Below are positions 9,001 through 19,597 of a stretch of DNA of 64,000 nt, one piece after another. Where the stretch lies: positions 112,196 through 176,195 of the forward strand of contig QFXC01000003.1 of NCBI GenBank assembly GCA_003349885.1. The letters are read 5' to 3'. Every line of letters begins with the position of its first letter. Within the stretch, counting starts at the first letter, position 1. Under the pieces are notes generated by a model that was given only the letters and a program-made list of their open reading frames with translations, was not told the origin of the DNA and made no database searches. Source of the DNA: an endosymbiont of Galathealinum brachiosum. GTDB lineage: Bacteria; Pseudomonadota; Gammaproteobacteria; SZUA-229. Made by a program: the position numbers and the translations under genes.

Positions 9001-9915
9001 CTATTCGGTATCTTTCCAGCCTTTATCCCAGGGGGCTTTTAACCAGTTCATAAAATGTTTGAAGAAACCGGCTTTTTTCTTTTTGGCTTCAGTTTCATTT
9101 TCTATATTTTCAACAGTTTCTTCTTTAGGTGGATTGATAATTACTTCCACTTCTTCAACCACCTGTGGGGCACCGGATAATTCAATGCTTTCATACATGA
9201 TAGGCATTTCTTCAAGAGACTTTCCAGATTCGAAATGATCTGAATTATTTTTTAATTCAGATTTTATTTCGGATAGAATTTTTTTAACTTCTTCAGGGCA
9301 GTCATCCTGTTTTAATAAAACATTAACGTCAGACTGTAAACTACTCATATCTTTTTTAATTAAATTACGACATTCACCTTCTTTAACTTCCAGCGACATT
9401 ATCTGATTTTTAATGAACGATTCAGGTACCGGCAGGTTGAAAGCATTTACCAGCGCTTTACGGGTTTTAAGTGTAATACGTAGCGTAATGGATGCCTGTG
9501 ATTTCTTTTTGAAACTATTTACAAAATCATGGTAGTCATCTTTTAAGGCATCTGTCAGTTTAGTACCTGTCGCACCCAGTTCCTGCTCAAGTAACTCATT
9601 ACTCTTTTGTGAAATTTCCAGCACATGTTTAATATCACGATCTATTTTTACATCTGTTGCAGACAGGGTGTTTTTAAGTGTTGTAGTGGGTTTTTCTTTC
9701 AGACTTTCCGTAAGTGTTTTGAATTTTGTAACTATCTTTTCAGGAATTTGAGCTGCTGATTTGCCCATTAGAATAACGGATTGTAATCCCTGATGCAGTT
9801 GATGAAGCATACTGGTGAGTTTGACCAGTTTCTGTAATGCAGCACGTTTCTGCTTGATGATTTCAAGGTCGGTAGTATGGCTTTGACGGTTAATACCACC
9901 CTGTAATTGTGACAT
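9001..9915 (-). CDS. Hypothetical helical protein
   Basis: Protein of 304 residues that I do not recognise. It is rich in Lys, Glu, Leu and Gln and looks mostly alpha-helical, with probable coiled-coil stretches at about 15-60 and 95-150. An acidic, low-complexity stretch (about 235-275) is followed by a basic KKKK segment and an aromatic tail with several Trp. No signal peptide or membrane segment is seen. It is a single gene, divergent from the chemoreceptor at 10069 with about 150 bp between the starts. A cytoplasmic structural or adaptor role is possible but not supported. Confidence 0.7.
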   Translation of the reverse strand: MSQLQGGINRQSHTTDLEIIKQKRAALQKLVKLTSMLHQLHQGLQSVILMGKSAAQIPEKIVTKFKTLTESLKEKPTTTLKNTLSATDVKIDRDIKHVLEISQKSNELLEQELGATGTKLTDALKDDYHDFVNSFKKKSQASITLRITLKTRKALVNAFNLPVPESFIKNQIMSLEVKEGECRNLIKKDMSSLQSDVNVLLKQDDCPEEVKKILSEIKSELKNNSDHFESGKSLEEMPIMYESIELSGAPQVVEEVEVIINPPKEETVENIENETEAKKKKAGFFKHFMNWLKAPWDKGWKDTE

Positions 9916-10068
9916 GTATAAAAGCTCTTAAATTAATCGATAATATGAATATAGTTGATAGTTATCATAAAATGAGTCAGTTCCTGAGAATACGGCAGTT
10001 TGTTGTCATTTCTTAATAAATAACACCTATAATACACAAGATATAGATAAAATTAAATCGAGAAATTT

Positions 10069-11769
10069 ATGGCTGTTTTAAATAAAAATAGTATTTTCTG
10101 GCGTTTATTTATTCCATTTATTGTTATTTATATAATCGGTATTCTCATTGCTTTTATTTATATTCCCCGCCTTCTTGAACAGAATGTTATACAGAATGCA
10201 GTAGTGACTGCTGAGAATAATGTCAAACAATTCAAAGTGCTACGTAAGTATTATGTCAATAACGTTATAAAAAAAGTACTTAAGGGTTCAGATTTAAAAC
10301 CTTCTTTTAATCATCAGGAAGATCCTGGTGCTGTTCCATTACCAGCCACTTTGATTCATGATCTGAGTGAGTTATTAACAGAGGCCGGTACCAGTCTTAA
10401 ATTATATAGTGCATATCCATTTCCAAACCGGGCTGGCAGAGAAAATGACCAGTTTGGCAATGATGCATGGGCTGCTTTATCCATTGATACGGGGCAATCA
10501 TTTGTAAAAGTGGAAAATATTGCTGGCATTACAAATGTCAGGGTGGGTATTGCAGATACTATGGTGAGTAGTGCCTGTGTCAGTTGTCATAACAGTCATC
10601 CACTAACACCAAAAAATGACTGGCAACTGGATGATTTGCGCGGTGTTCTTGAGATTAATATACCTATTGATGATCAACTGGCCGCAGTCAATCAGGTAAG
10701 TATGCTGGTTGTAAGCGGAATCATTATTGCAGCACTTATGTTTATGGGAATCTTTTTCTTTACTTACCAGATGTTTATTCAGAAAAAGCTAACCGATATC
10801 AATGAAGCATTATCGGATATTGCTGAGGGGGATGGTGATTTAACCAAGCGGATAAAAGTAGAAGGTAAGGATGAAGTTAGTTTAATCGCTGGATCATTTA
10901 ATCTATTTATTGAGAAGCTACAAATTATTATTAGAGATCTTAATAGTTATACCCTGAATTTATCTGCAGCAGCAGAACAGGTGTCGATAATATCAGAACA
11001 AACGAACACAAGTTTGCAGGATCAGCATATGCAAACAGATCAATTGGCAACAGCGATGAATGAAATGACCGCAACCGTACAGGAAGTGGCCCTGAATGCT
11101 CAAACTGCATCCCACAGTGCAGAAACAGCTAAAACTCAGACATCAGAAGGCTTCAACATAGTTAAACAGAGTATTACGCAAATTGATTCACTTGCGACTA
11201 ATATTACAACAGCAGCGGAAGCAATTAAGCAGCTTGAGAAAGACTCTGAAATCATAGGTGGCGTATTAGATGTTATTAAGGGTATTGCAGAACAAACTAA
11301 TTTGTTGGCTTTAAATGCTGCTATAGAAGCTGCAAGAGCTGGTGAACAGGGCAGAGGTTTTGCGGTTGTTGCAGATGAAGTGCGAACCCTTGCTTCAAGA
11401 ACTCAGGAATCAACCAGTGAAATTGAACGTATGATTCAGCAACTGCAATCGGCATCAAAAAATGCGGTCGTTGAAATGGGAAATAGCCAGGAAAGCTCAA
11501 GTGCTGGAAAGCAAAAAATGGCAGAGGCGGGTTCCGCATTATCAAAAATTCAGGATGCGGTTGATTCTATTTCCGAACAGAACTTACTGATAGCAAGTGC
11601 GGCGGAGGAGCAGAATAATGTAGCAGAAGAAATTAACCGTAATGTGGTAACAATCAATACGGTTGGTGAGTCTACTGCCGAAGGGGCCAAACAAACGTCA
11701 GCATCAAGTATTGATCTGGCTGATATTGCAAATAAGTTACAGCAATTAGTTCAGCAGTTTAAGGTTTAA
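10069..11769 (+). CDS. Methyl-accepting chemotaxis protein with c-haem (DUF3365/Tll0287-like) sensor domain
   Basis: Membrane chemoreceptor of 566 residues. Membrane segments lie at about 11-32 and 212-235. Between them is a periplasmic domain with a CVSCH haem c motif (Cys170, Cys173, His174), typical of the DUF3365/Tll0287-like sensors. A HAMP domain follows (about 236-290). The cytoplasmic signalling helical hairpin contains the highly conserved tip [20 protein letters not shown] covalent haem suggests redox or gas sensing (inference). No che genes are near, so it must feed signal proteins encoded elsewhere. The next gene is an HD-GYP regulator on the same strand, 211 bp away. Confidence 0.93.
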   Translation: MAVLNKNSIFWRLFIPFIVIYIIGILIAFIYIPRLLEQNVIQNAVVTAENNVKQFKVLRKYYVNNVIKKVLKGSDLKPSFNHQEDPGAVPLPATLIHDLSELLTEAGTSLKLYSAYPFPNRAGRENDQFGNDAWAALSIDTGQSFVKVENIAGITNVRVGIADTMVSSACVSCHNSHPLTPKNDWQLDDLRGVLEINIPIDDQLAAVNQVSMLVVSGIIIAALMFMGIFFFTYQMFIQKKLTDINEALSDIAEGDGDLTKRIKVEGKDEVSLIAGSFNLFIEKLQIIIRDLNSYTLNLSAAAEQVSIISEQTNTSLQDQHMQTDQLATAMNEMTATVQEVALNAQTASHSAETAKTQTSEGFNIVKQSITQIDSLATNITTAAEAIKQLEKDSEIIGGVLDVIKGIAEQTNLLALNAAIEAARAGEQGRGFAVVADEVRTLASRTQESTSEIERMIQQLQSASKNAVVEMGNSQESSSAGKQKMAEAGSALSKIQDAVDSISEQNLLIASAAEEQNNVAEEINRNVVTINTVGESTAEGAKQTSASSIDLADIANKLQQLVQQFKV

Positions 11770-11980
11770 TTGTTAAGCTAGAAATAGTTAGTTTATTGAA
11801 AAGATCTGCTTTTAACGAGAGTCAGAGTGATGAGTTCTGGATTATCAAGGGGGAGCTCTGATGTGTCTGATTCCTCAGGTTGAGTATCATAGAATGCCCT
11901 GTCATTGTCGCAGATCAGTCACAAATAAGTGAAATTTAACCTAAAATACCTGTATACCTTTAAATAAGCAGACATTTTGT

Positions 11981-13069
11981 ATGGGTGATAAAACAATACT
12001 GATTGTTGATGATGAATCCACTAACTTAACAGTTCTAAACATGACTCTTGACAGTCATTACCGTGTTCGCGCTGCCAATTCGGGCGAACGGGCATTGCAG
12101 ATTGTTAATTCAGATCCTCGCCCTGATTTAATACTGCTTGATATTATGATGCCGAAAATGGACGGTTATGCGGTGTTACAGAAATTAAAGTCGGATGAAA
12201 CGACTCGTGATATTCCGGTTATTTTCTTTACTGCCATGGATAGTGAAGAAGAGGAAGAAAAAGGTCTGGCCATGGGTGCAGTTGATTATATTACCAAGCC
12301 AATCAAACCAGCAATATTACTTGCCCGTGTTAAAACACACTTAATGCTCAAACAGGCTCAGGATTTTCTCAATGACAAGAATGATTATCTTGAGGCGGAA
12401 GTTTCTCGTCGTATGCAGGAAAATCAACTTATTCAGAATGTGAGTATTCGGGCGCTGGCGCACCTGGCCGAGATTAGAGACCCGGAAACCGGTGACCATA
12501 TATTACGTACCCAGTCATATGTGAAGGTACTGGCAAAACAGTTACAGGGAAATTTTCGCTTTAGCAATACCATTACTGATCATTACATTGAACTATTAAC
12601 CAAATCGGCTCCACTGCATGATATTGGTAAGGTGGGTATTCCGGATAATGTATTGCTTAAACCCGGCTCACTGAATGAAAAAGAGTGGGCCATTATGAAA
12701 ACCCATGCTGAGATGGGTGCACGTGCGATTGAACATGCAGAAAAAGATGTTGATGAGTCGGTTGAATTCCTGGGGTTGGCGAAAGAAATTGCGCATTGGC
12801 ATCATGAACATTGGGACGGTAATGGTTACCCCGATGGACTGGCAGGAAATGATGTGCCATTGTCCGCAAGAATTATGGCACTGGCAGATGTGTTTGATGC
12901 ACTTATAACCGTACGTGTTTACAAACCCGCCATGTCATTTGAAGAAGCCAGAGATATTATTATCGAAGAACGTAATCATCAGTTTGATCCAGACATAACT
13001 GATGCTTTTCTTATTTGCTTCGATGAATTTGTATCAATTGCGCGTAAATATCAAAGTGAAAACCAGTAA
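11981..13069 (+). CDS. Response regulator with HD-GYP domain (putative cyclic-di-GMP phosphodiesterase)
   Basis: RpfG-like protein of 362 residues. The receiver (1-125) has acidic residues at 10-12, phosphoacceptor Asp54 (LLDIMMPKMDG) and the KPI motif. After a short coiled linker comes an HD-GYP domain with the metal-binding HD pair at His213-Asp214 (LHDIGKVGIPD), HHEHWDGNGYPDGL and ALADVFDAL. All residues expected for an active c-di-GMP hydrolase appear present. It lies 50 bp before the giant hybrid kinase on the same strand, which could phosphorylate it. Confidence 0.94.
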   Translation: MGDKTILIVDDESTNLTVLNMTLDSHYRVRAANSGERALQIVNSDPRPDLILLDIMMPKMDGYAVLQKLKSDETTRDIPVIFFTAMDSEEEEEKGLAMGAVDYITKPIKPAILLARVKTHLMLKQAQDFLNDKNDYLEAEVSRRMQENQLIQNVSIRALAHLAEIRDPETGDHILRTQSYVKVLAKQLQGNFRFSNTITDHYIELLTKSAPLHDIGKVGIPDNVLLKPGSLNEKEWAIMKTHAEMGARAIEHAEKDVDESVEFLGLAKEIAHWHHEHWDGNGYPDGLAGNDVPLSARIMALADVFDALITVRVYKPAMSFEEARDIIIEERNHQFDPDITDAFLICFDEFVSIARKYQSENQ

Positions 13070-13119
13070 TGAGCTGGTATTAAATAAGTCATGAATCAAA
13101 AAATAAAAAATCGAGTCCG

Positions 13120-16100
13120 ATGAAAAAAAATCTATCATTTAACCGAAATACTCGATTACTGGGTTTGTCTGTATTTATTATTCTAATATTAATATTTTTA
13201 TTGGGTGTCATATTATCTAAAAAATTATCTGTACGACATGAAACAACCAATATTGCTCAGATGAGAGCTATTGCTTTACTCAAGGCAAATCAAATCAGTG
13301 ACTGGATAGCAGAACATAATCGGGACGCTGAGATGTTAAGAACGTCTAACTTGATCAGTAAAGCTTTATTACAATGGCGCACTACGGGTGATCTTAATGC
13401 AAGAGATCAAATTATTCAGCGTTTTAAAACATTACAGAAGGTAATGGATTATAAGGAAATACTGGTAATTGATAAACAGGGTAATTCCTTATTTGACACC
13501 GCTGATCACGGCCACATTTCATCGATATTGAACTCTACTGTACAACGTGTTTTTAATATGCATGAAGTTCAGTTTACCGATTTATATCATGAATACGATG
13601 GAACGAAAGGTCACTTAGAGCTAGGTTTTGTTATTCCTATCGAAGGTGTTACTGATATTGCAGTGGTTATACTGGTTGATAATAATACATTTTTATTTCC
13701 GTTTTTAAAAAACTGGCCATTGCCCAGTGAAAGTGCTGAGACGCTTTTATTTAAACAGCACGGGGAAAATATTCTCTTTTTAAATGAATTACGGCATAAA
13801 AGAGAATCTGCTTTAAAACTGTATGTGCCAATGAGTGAGCGTAACGTGTTAGCTGTGCAGGTTGCAGAGGGTCGAATTCTACCTGGTGAGCCTATTTATG
13901 GTATTGATTACCGAAAAGAACCCGTGGTGGGGATTGCACAAAGGGTAGTAGGTACACCCTGGTATTTAATAGCAAAAATGGATTCGAATGAGTTTTATGG
14001 TGAATTAAGACGTGATTTATTCTGGGTGAGGTTGTCTCTGATTCTGTCTATGATTGCAGTATTGATAGGAGGCGTTTTAATACAACAAAGAAGAAAACTT
14101 CAGTTGATTACGCAGGGACAGCGTGATCAGGCAGAGTACTCACTTGATACGATTTTTCATGCATTACCTGATCTCTTTTTTCGCTTGACAGAAGACGGTG
14201 TAATTCTTGATTATCGTGCGCAGAATAAATCTGACCTTTATGTTCCAGAGCAAGAATTTATTGGTAAACGCATGCAGGATGTTTTGCCTGGCGAACTAGC
14301 AGAAAAATTCAGAGATAAAATGCAATTAGCCTGGCGTAGTGGTGAAGTGATTACTTATGAATATGCTTTAGAATTGTCACAGAGAGAGACTATTTTTGAA
14401 GCACGTCTGGTTAGGGTTAATAAAATAAACCAGTTAATTGTTCTTGTGCGAAATATCACAGAACGTAAATTATCTGACAGAAAGAATATTCGTTTTACTC
14501 GTGTACTTGAAAGTTCATTAAATGAAATATATGTTTTTGATAGTGAAGATTTACATTTTATTGATGTGAATAAAGCCGCTCGCGATAATCTTGGTTATTC
14601 AATGGACGAGTTAAGGGTAATGACACCATTCGATATTAAACCCGATCTAACGAGTGAATCATTTGCAGAGCTGATTGCACCACTACGCAGTGGAGAAAAG
14701 CAAAAAATCATGTTTACAAGCAATCATAAACGTAAAGATAATAGTCTGTATCCAACTGAAATTCATCTAGAGTTAACAGATGAATATCCGAAAGTTTTTA
14801 TTGCCGTTATTATCGATATAACCAAACGGAAACAGGAAGAGGATGATTTACTGCAGGCAAATTTAATTATTGAAAATAGTTTGATTGTATTGTTTCGCTG
14901 GAAAGCAGTTGAAGGATGGCCAGTTGAATTAGTATCAAATAATATAAGCCAGTTTGGTTATACAGCAGATGAATTTATTTCAGGCGACGTGCCTTACGTA
15001 TCTATTATTCATCCTGATGATGTTGCAAAGGTAGCCAGTGAAATTATTCATTATTCCACCAGTGGAGAAGTTGTCTTCCATCAGGTTTATAGAATTTTGA
15101 CAAAACAGGGTGAAGCACGCTGGATTGATGATCGAACAATGGTTGAGCGAAATGAATCAGGTGAGGTTATATATTATCAGGGTGTAATCACTGATATTAC
15201 AGAACGTAAAATTACTGAGAAAAAATTATCAGAGAGTGAGGAGCGATTCAGAACTATTTTTGAAGAAGCGCCATTAGGTGTCGCTGTTATTGATTCATTA
15301 ACAGGTGAAATTTATCATGTTAACCAGCAATTTGCAGATATTGCAGGTAGAACGAAAAAAGAAATGGAAAATATTGACTGGATTGAAATTACACACCCGG
15401 ATGATGTGCAGGAAGATCTTGATAATATGGCATTAATGAATTCAGGTAAAACCACCGGTTTTAATATGAATAAACGTTATGTACAGCCAGATGGAACTTA
15501 TGTCTGGATTAACATGACGATAACTCCTATGACGGTTGATGACAGAACTCACCCCAGACATCTATGCATGATAGAAAACATTACAGAGCGAAAAGAAATA
15601 GAAGAAAAATTAAATAAGTTAGCTCAAGCGGTAGAGCAAAGCCCGGAGAGTATTGTTATTTCAAATACAAATGCAGAAATTGAATATGTTAATACTGCAT
15701 TTACGATTAATTCCGGCTACAGTGCTGATGAGGTGGTTGGTGAAAATCCTCGTATGCTTCAATCCGGTAATACGTCACCAGAACAATACGAAAAGATGTG
15801 GGCGAATTTAACCCAGGGTCGAGTCTGGAAAGGCGAGTTTAATAATAAACGTAAAGATGGAACGGAGTATATTGAGTTTGCACATATTAGTCCTATTGTT
15901 CAGTCTGATGGAAAAATTAGTCATTATGTTGGCGTAAAAGAAGATATTACAGAAAAGAAAAAGATGGCAAAAGAGCTGGACGAGCATAGAAATAATCTTG
16001 AGAAATTAGTTGCTCTACGTACTCGAGAATTGGCTGAATCGCAACGAAAAGCAGAATCAGCTAATATGGCAAAGAGTGCTTTTCTGGCAAATATGAGTCA

Positions 16101-17898
16101 TGAAATTCGCACACCAATGAATGCGATTATCGGACTTACTCATTTATTGCAGCGTGCAAATCCGAACATTGAGCAAAAACAAAGACTGAGCAAAATAGAT
16201 ACATCGGCGCTTCATTTATTATCAATTATAAATGATATTTTAGATTTATCAAAAATTGAATCGGGTAAGCTTGTTATAGAAAACACAAATTTTCATCTGA
16301 ATGTCATATTTGATCATGTGCAATCCATGTTGAGAGAACAGGTTGAAAATAAAGGTTTGAAAATTGAGTTTGATAAAAATAGTGTTCCTATCTGGTTAAC
16401 CGGTGACCCGACACGAATTCGTCAGGCTTTACTAAATTATGCTGTCAATGCGGTTAAATTTACAGAACAGGGTAGTATTTTTTTACGCGCTATAAAACTT
16501 GAAGAGCAGGATGCAAAAGTATTGGTACGTTTTGAAGTAGAAGATACGGGTATTGGAATCGATCCGGATATTTTACCCGGTTTGTTTGATGCATTCGAAC
16601 AGGCTGATGTATCAACCACACGTAATTATGGTGGTACGGGTTTAGGGCTGGCGATTACTCAGCATCTGGCTGAATTGATGGGCGGGGAAGCAGGTGCCAT
16701 AAGTGAACCCGGTAAAGGTAGTACGTTCTGGTTTACTGCCTCGTTAGGTCGTGGGTACGGTGTGTTACCTGATGAAAAGAGTGTAAAAGAGCTGGATTCA
16801 GAAACTGAGTTACAAACCTATTATTACGGTTCTTCAGTATTACTTGTAGAAGATAATGATATTAATCGTGAAGTGGCAACAGAATTATTAAATGCTGCTC
16901 GGCTGGATGTAGATTCAGCCGAAGATGGTCAACAGGCTGTCGATAAAGTTCGTGCCAGAGATTATGATCTGGTGTTAATGGATTTGCAAATGCCCGTAAT
17001 GGATGGCATTGAAGCAACGACTATTATTCGTTCAATGAATGATAAAAAAGAAATTCCCATTCTTGCTATGACAGCTAATATTTTTGAAGAAGATCGTCTC
17101 GCCTGTGAAAAAGCTGGCATGAATGATTTCATTGCTAAACCGATTGAACTGGATAATCTTTTTTCAACTATTATTAAATGGTTACCTAATCGTAAAGAGG
17201 CCTTGGTTTATAACTCAATGGAAGCTAAGCATCAAGACGGAGATGTAACTGAAGAATTAGTTTATAAAGAATTTGAAAAGTTTGAAGGCATGAATGTTTC
17301 TAAAGGACTTAAAAATATGCGAGGTGATTTATCGGCATACCTGCGTCAATTGAAACATTTTGATGTTATACATGGTGCTGATATTCATAAAATTAATCAG
17401 GAACTTGATAACAAAGAATATGATTTGGCTAGAAATCTGGTGCATTCAATAAAAGGCGCAGCAGGAACACTAGGCTTGATTGATTTGCAGGGGGCAGCAA
17501 GTTCACTTGAAGATAAACTGAAACATCATGATGCACAGAGTCAAAAGACGTATTCAAAAGAGATGAAAGTTTTAAACGCCAGACAACAAGAATTTCATGG
17601 CTTACTGAAAAATATTACTATAGAAGATAAGCGTGAGTTGGATAAACTTATATCTCATGAGGAGATTATAAAAACACTAAAGAACCTGGAGTCTCTTTTA
17701 TTACACGATGATGCATCTGTTAATGAACAGTTTTTTAAGGTAGAGAAGATATTAAAACAGGTGTTTGGTGGTAAAGTTGATTTTCTGGCAGAACAAATAT
17801 CGGAGTTTAATTATCCGGCTGCGTTGAAAACACTTAATTCAATATCGGTTTCTGATATTGAGCAGGTGATTGCTGAATTACGAAATGATAATAAATAG
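13120..17898 (+). CDS. Multi-PAS hybrid sensor histidine kinase with receiver and Hpt domains
   Basis: Membrane-bound hybrid kinase of 1592 residues. An N-terminal membrane helix (about 13-33), a periplasmic sensor region of about 270 residues and a second helix (about 304-323) are followed by about five PAS/PAC repeats (340-940), each ending in a DITERK-like motif, and a short coiled coil. The kinase core has FLANMSHEIRTPMNAI with His994, then the ATPase boxes. A receiver follows with Asp1288 (LMDLQMPVMDG), then an Hpt domain with His1442 (VHSIKGAAGTLG). The complete phosphorelay is in one chain, of BarA/ArcB type. It is probably co-transcribed with the HD-GYP regulator. Confidence 0.94.
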   Translation: MKKNLSFNRNTRLLGLSVFIILILIFLLGVILSKKLSVRHETTNIAQMRAIALLKANQISDWIAEHNRDAEMLRTSNLISKALLQWRTTGDLNARDQIIQRFKTLQKVMDYKEILVIDKQGNSLFDTADHGHISSILNSTVQRVFNMHEVQFTDLYHEYDGTKGHLELGFVIPIEGVTDIAVVILVDNNTFLFPFLKNWPLPSESAETLLFKQHGENILFLNELRHKRESALKLYVPMSERNVLAVQVAEGRILPGEPIYGIDYRKEPVVGIAQRVVGTPWYLIAKMDSNEFYGELRRDLFWVRLSLILSMIAVLIGGVLIQQRRKLQLITQGQRDQAEYSLDTIFHALPDLFFRLTEDGVILDYRAQNKSDLYVPEQEFIGKRMQDVLPGELAEKFRDKMQLAWRSGEVITYEYALELSQRETIFEARLVRVNKINQLIVLVRNITERKLSDRKNIRFTRVLESSLNEIYVFDSEDLHFIDVNKAARDNLGYSMDELRVMTPFDIKPDLTSESFAELIAPLRSGEKQKIMFTSNHKRKDNSLYPTEIHLELTDEYPKVFIAVIIDITKRKQEEDDLLQANLIIENSLIVLFRWKAVEGWPVELVSNNISQFGYTADEFISGDVPYVSIIHPDDVAKVASEIIHYSTSGEVVFHQVYRILTKQGEARWIDDRTMVERNESGEVIYYQGVITDITERKITEKKLSESEERFRTIFEEAPLGVAVIDSLTGEIYHVNQQFADIAGRTKKEMENIDWIEITHPDDVQEDLDNMALMNSGKTTGFNMNKRYVQPDGTYVWINMTITPMTVDDRTHPRHLCMIENITERKEIEEKLNKLAQAVEQSPESIVISNTNAEIEYVNTAFTINSGYSADEVVGENPRMLQSGNTSPEQYEKMWANLTQGRVWKGEFNNKRKDGTEYIEFAHISPIVQSDGKISHYVGVKEDITEKKKMAKELDEHRNNLEKLVALRTRELAESQRKAESANMAKSAFLANMSHEIRTPMNAIIGLTHLLQRANPNIEQKQRLSKIDTSALHLLSIINDILDLSKIESGKLVIENTNFHLNVIFDHVQSMLREQVENKGLKIEFDKNSVPIWLTGDPTRIRQALLNYAVNAVKFTEQGSIFLRAIKLEEQDAKVLVRFEVEDTGIGIDPDILPGLFDAFEQADVSTTRNYGGTGLGLAITQHLAELMGGEAGAISEPGKGSTFWFTASLGRGYGVLPDEKSVKELDSETELQTYYYGSSVLLVEDNDINREVATELLNAARLDVDSAEDGQQAVDKVRARDYDLVLMDLQMPVMDGIEATTIIRSMNDKKEIPILAMTANIFEEDRLACEKAGMNDFIAKPIELDNLFSTIIKWLPNRKEALVYNSMEAKHQDGDVTEELVYKEFEKFEGMNVSKGLKNMRGDLSAYLRQLKHFDVIHGADIHKINQELDNKEYDLARNLVHSIKGAAGTLGLIDLQGAASSLEDKLKHHDAQSQKTYSKEMKVLNARQQEFHGLLKNITIEDKRELDKLISHEEIIKTLKNLESLLLHDDASVNEQFFKVEKILKQVFGGKVDFLAEQISEFNYPAALKTLNSISVSDIEQVIAELRNDNK

Positions 17899-17926
17899 AG
17901 ATAAGTTCTGAGAAATAGTTAGAAAT

Positions 17927-17957
17927 AAAAAAAGCCTCCATCTGGAGGCTTTTTTTA
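17927..17957. terminator. Bidirectional intrinsic terminator
   Basis: Inverted repeat AGCCTCC/GGAGGCT (17933-17939 and 17944-17950) with an ATCT loop, flanked by an A-tract on the left and a T-tract on the right. It lies between the convergent hybrid kinase and FHA genes and would terminate both strands. Confidence 0.93.
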
Positions 17958-17978
17958 TCGTTAATTTAAAGTCGGTTT

Positions 17979-18686
17979 TTATTCAAAAAAGAACGACATT
18001 TTAACACCGGCAACTTCAAGCACATCATTATTATTAAGCGGGTGAGCCCGTGAGCCTATTTGCTCGTCATTAACTTTAGGGCGATCTCCGTTGTCTCCAC
18101 CATCTATATGTATCAGAAAGTATCCTGTAGGTCGGCGTGTAATTGCAGCAACCTGTACACCGGGTTTACCCAATGTGGTTAGTACTTTTGTAAGTGCGAG
18201 TTCCTTGCCGCTATTTGCACCGCTTACCAGGCGTATTTTTGCATTTTGATTGCTGGATTTTCCTGAATCGGAAGAAGCAATTTCGGCAACAATAGCACCA
18301 ACTGATTTATCTATTTCCTTACTGCCTTCTGTTTCCTGCATACCATCCGAATCCGGATTGATGATCATGGTCTTTTCAAAATCATCACCTGAACTGGCAT
18401 TTTCATTGATATATTTAATTTCATGTTTACCAATTTTTACAACATCACCATCTGACAGAGCGCTCTTTTTAACGAGGGAACCATTCAGGTAAGTGCCATT
18501 GGTACTATTCATATCTTCAATGAATGAGTCATTGAGAATGGTGAGTATTTTGGCATGGTGCCCGCTTACAGCCAGATTATCCAGATGGATATCATTGTCA
18601 CTTTTACGGCCAATGGTCATGGTTTCTTTATCCAGCTGAAGTTCGTTTTCTACTCCACCGTTGAAACATATTTGTATAGTTGCCAT
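17979..18686 (-). CDS. FHA-domain protein
   Basis: Cytoplasmic protein of 235 residues. The N-terminal forkhead-associated domain (about 1-90) has the phosphothreonine-binding pattern TIGRKSDNDIHLDN, SGHHAKI and NSTNGTYLNG, all intact. A variable linker (95-150) precedes a second, degenerate FHA-like domain (about 152-235: TTLGKPG, PTGYFLIHI, LNNNDVLEVAG) that lacks the Arg and Ser ligands. It is last in a kinase, phosphatase, FHA run and is the likely reader of phosphothreonines made by the kinase. Such trios occur with type VI secretion and other envelope systems, but no secretion genes are in view. Confidence 0.9.
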   Translation of the reverse strand: MATIQICFNGGVENELQLDKETMTIGRKSDNDIHLDNLAVSGHHAKILTILNDSFIEDMNSTNGTYLNGSLVKKSALSDGDVVKIGKHEIKYINENASSGDDFEKTMIINPDSDGMQETEGSKEIDKSVGAIVAEIASSDSGKSSNQNAKIRLVSGANSGKELALTKVLTTLGKPGVQVAAITRRPTGYFLIHIDGGDNGDRPKVNDEQIGSRAHPLNNNDVLEVAGVKMSFFFE

Positions 18687-18760
18687 TCTGCTACCTGTTT
18701 TTTGTAACTATTCATCTTAAGCCCTGAATAGCTATATTTGTTTACAAAAAATACTCTATA

Positions 18761-19585
18761 TTAAGAGAATATATCAAAAAATTTAGAAAACCAGCCTGAA
18801 TTAGCCGGGAATTCTTTTAAAACCTGCGCCAGCATAACTGACACATTATCTTTGCCGCCATGATCCTTGGCCTGTTTTATTAATTCTTTATTCATTTTGT
18901 TCTGGTTGTCACGGTAATTCAATTCGATATCTTCGATAAGATCATCGGGAATCATATCGGTTAAACCATCTGAACAAAGTAAATAATTGTCACCCACCAG
19001 TGCAATGTCTTCGAGCAGGTCAACATCTACGGTCGGGCTTACCCCAACTGCACGTGTAACCAGATTTTTATTTAAAGATTCACGTGCTTCTTTTTGCGTG
19101 TAGAAACCACGGTCAACCAGTTCCTGTAACAGGGTATGGTCTCGTGTCATCTGTTCTAATGTGCGATCTCTGAAACGGTACAGTCTTGAATCACCAACAT
19201 GGGCAACGGTAATACGATTATCATAAAGTAATAAAACAACAACCGTTGTTCCCATGCCTTCGTAGTTTTTATTGTTTTGCGCCGCGGTATATATTTTTAA
19301 ATTTGCATCTTTGATCGCTTTTTCAATCAACATGCTTTCAATGCTGTAACCTGTGTTTTCGTCCGTAGTGCCAGTTGTTATCTGGGGCAGGGCTTTACTT
19401 AAATCCTGCATAATAGAATCAACTGCAATTGCACTGGCAACTTCACCGCCTTTATGACCACCCATACCATCAGCGAGCACCAGTAAACCAAGATCTGCAT
19501 CACTGGCGATGCTATCTTCGTTATGGTCACGTACCAGACCTTCGTCTGTTATCCCTGTGATGTTGATTTTATCTTTTAGGCTCAT
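18761..19585 (-). CDS. PP2C-family serine/threonine phosphatase
   Basis: Protein phosphatase of 274 residues, Stp1/PrpC type. Metal-binding motifs are intact: GLVRDHNEDSI near residues 16-26, VLADGMGGHKGGEVAS, VAHVGDSRLYR, LLCSDGLTDM and GGKDNVSVML. It has no membrane segment, so it is cytoplasmic. It starts 12 bp after the kinase gene ends and probably reverses the kinase's phosphorylations. Confidence 0.94.
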   Translation of the reverse strand: MSLKDKINITGITDEGLVRDHNEDSIASDADLGLLVLADGMGGHKGGEVASAIAVDSIMQDLSKALPQITTGTTDENTGYSIESMLIEKAIKDANLKIYTAAQNNKNYEGMGTTVVVLLLYDNRITVAHVGDSRLYRFRDRTLEQMTRDHTLLQELVDRGFYTQKEARESLNKNLVTRAVGVSPTVDVDLLEDIALVGDNYLLCSDGLTDMIPDDLIEDIELNYRDNQNKMNKELIKQAKDHGGKDNVSVMLAQVLKEFPANSGWFSKFFDIFS

Positions 19586-19597
19586 GAAATATTCTAT

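Noticed and set aside
11830..11883. 17-codon open frame between the chemoreceptor and HD-GYP genes
   Set aside because: Very short, with no export or domain signal; nothing supports expression.
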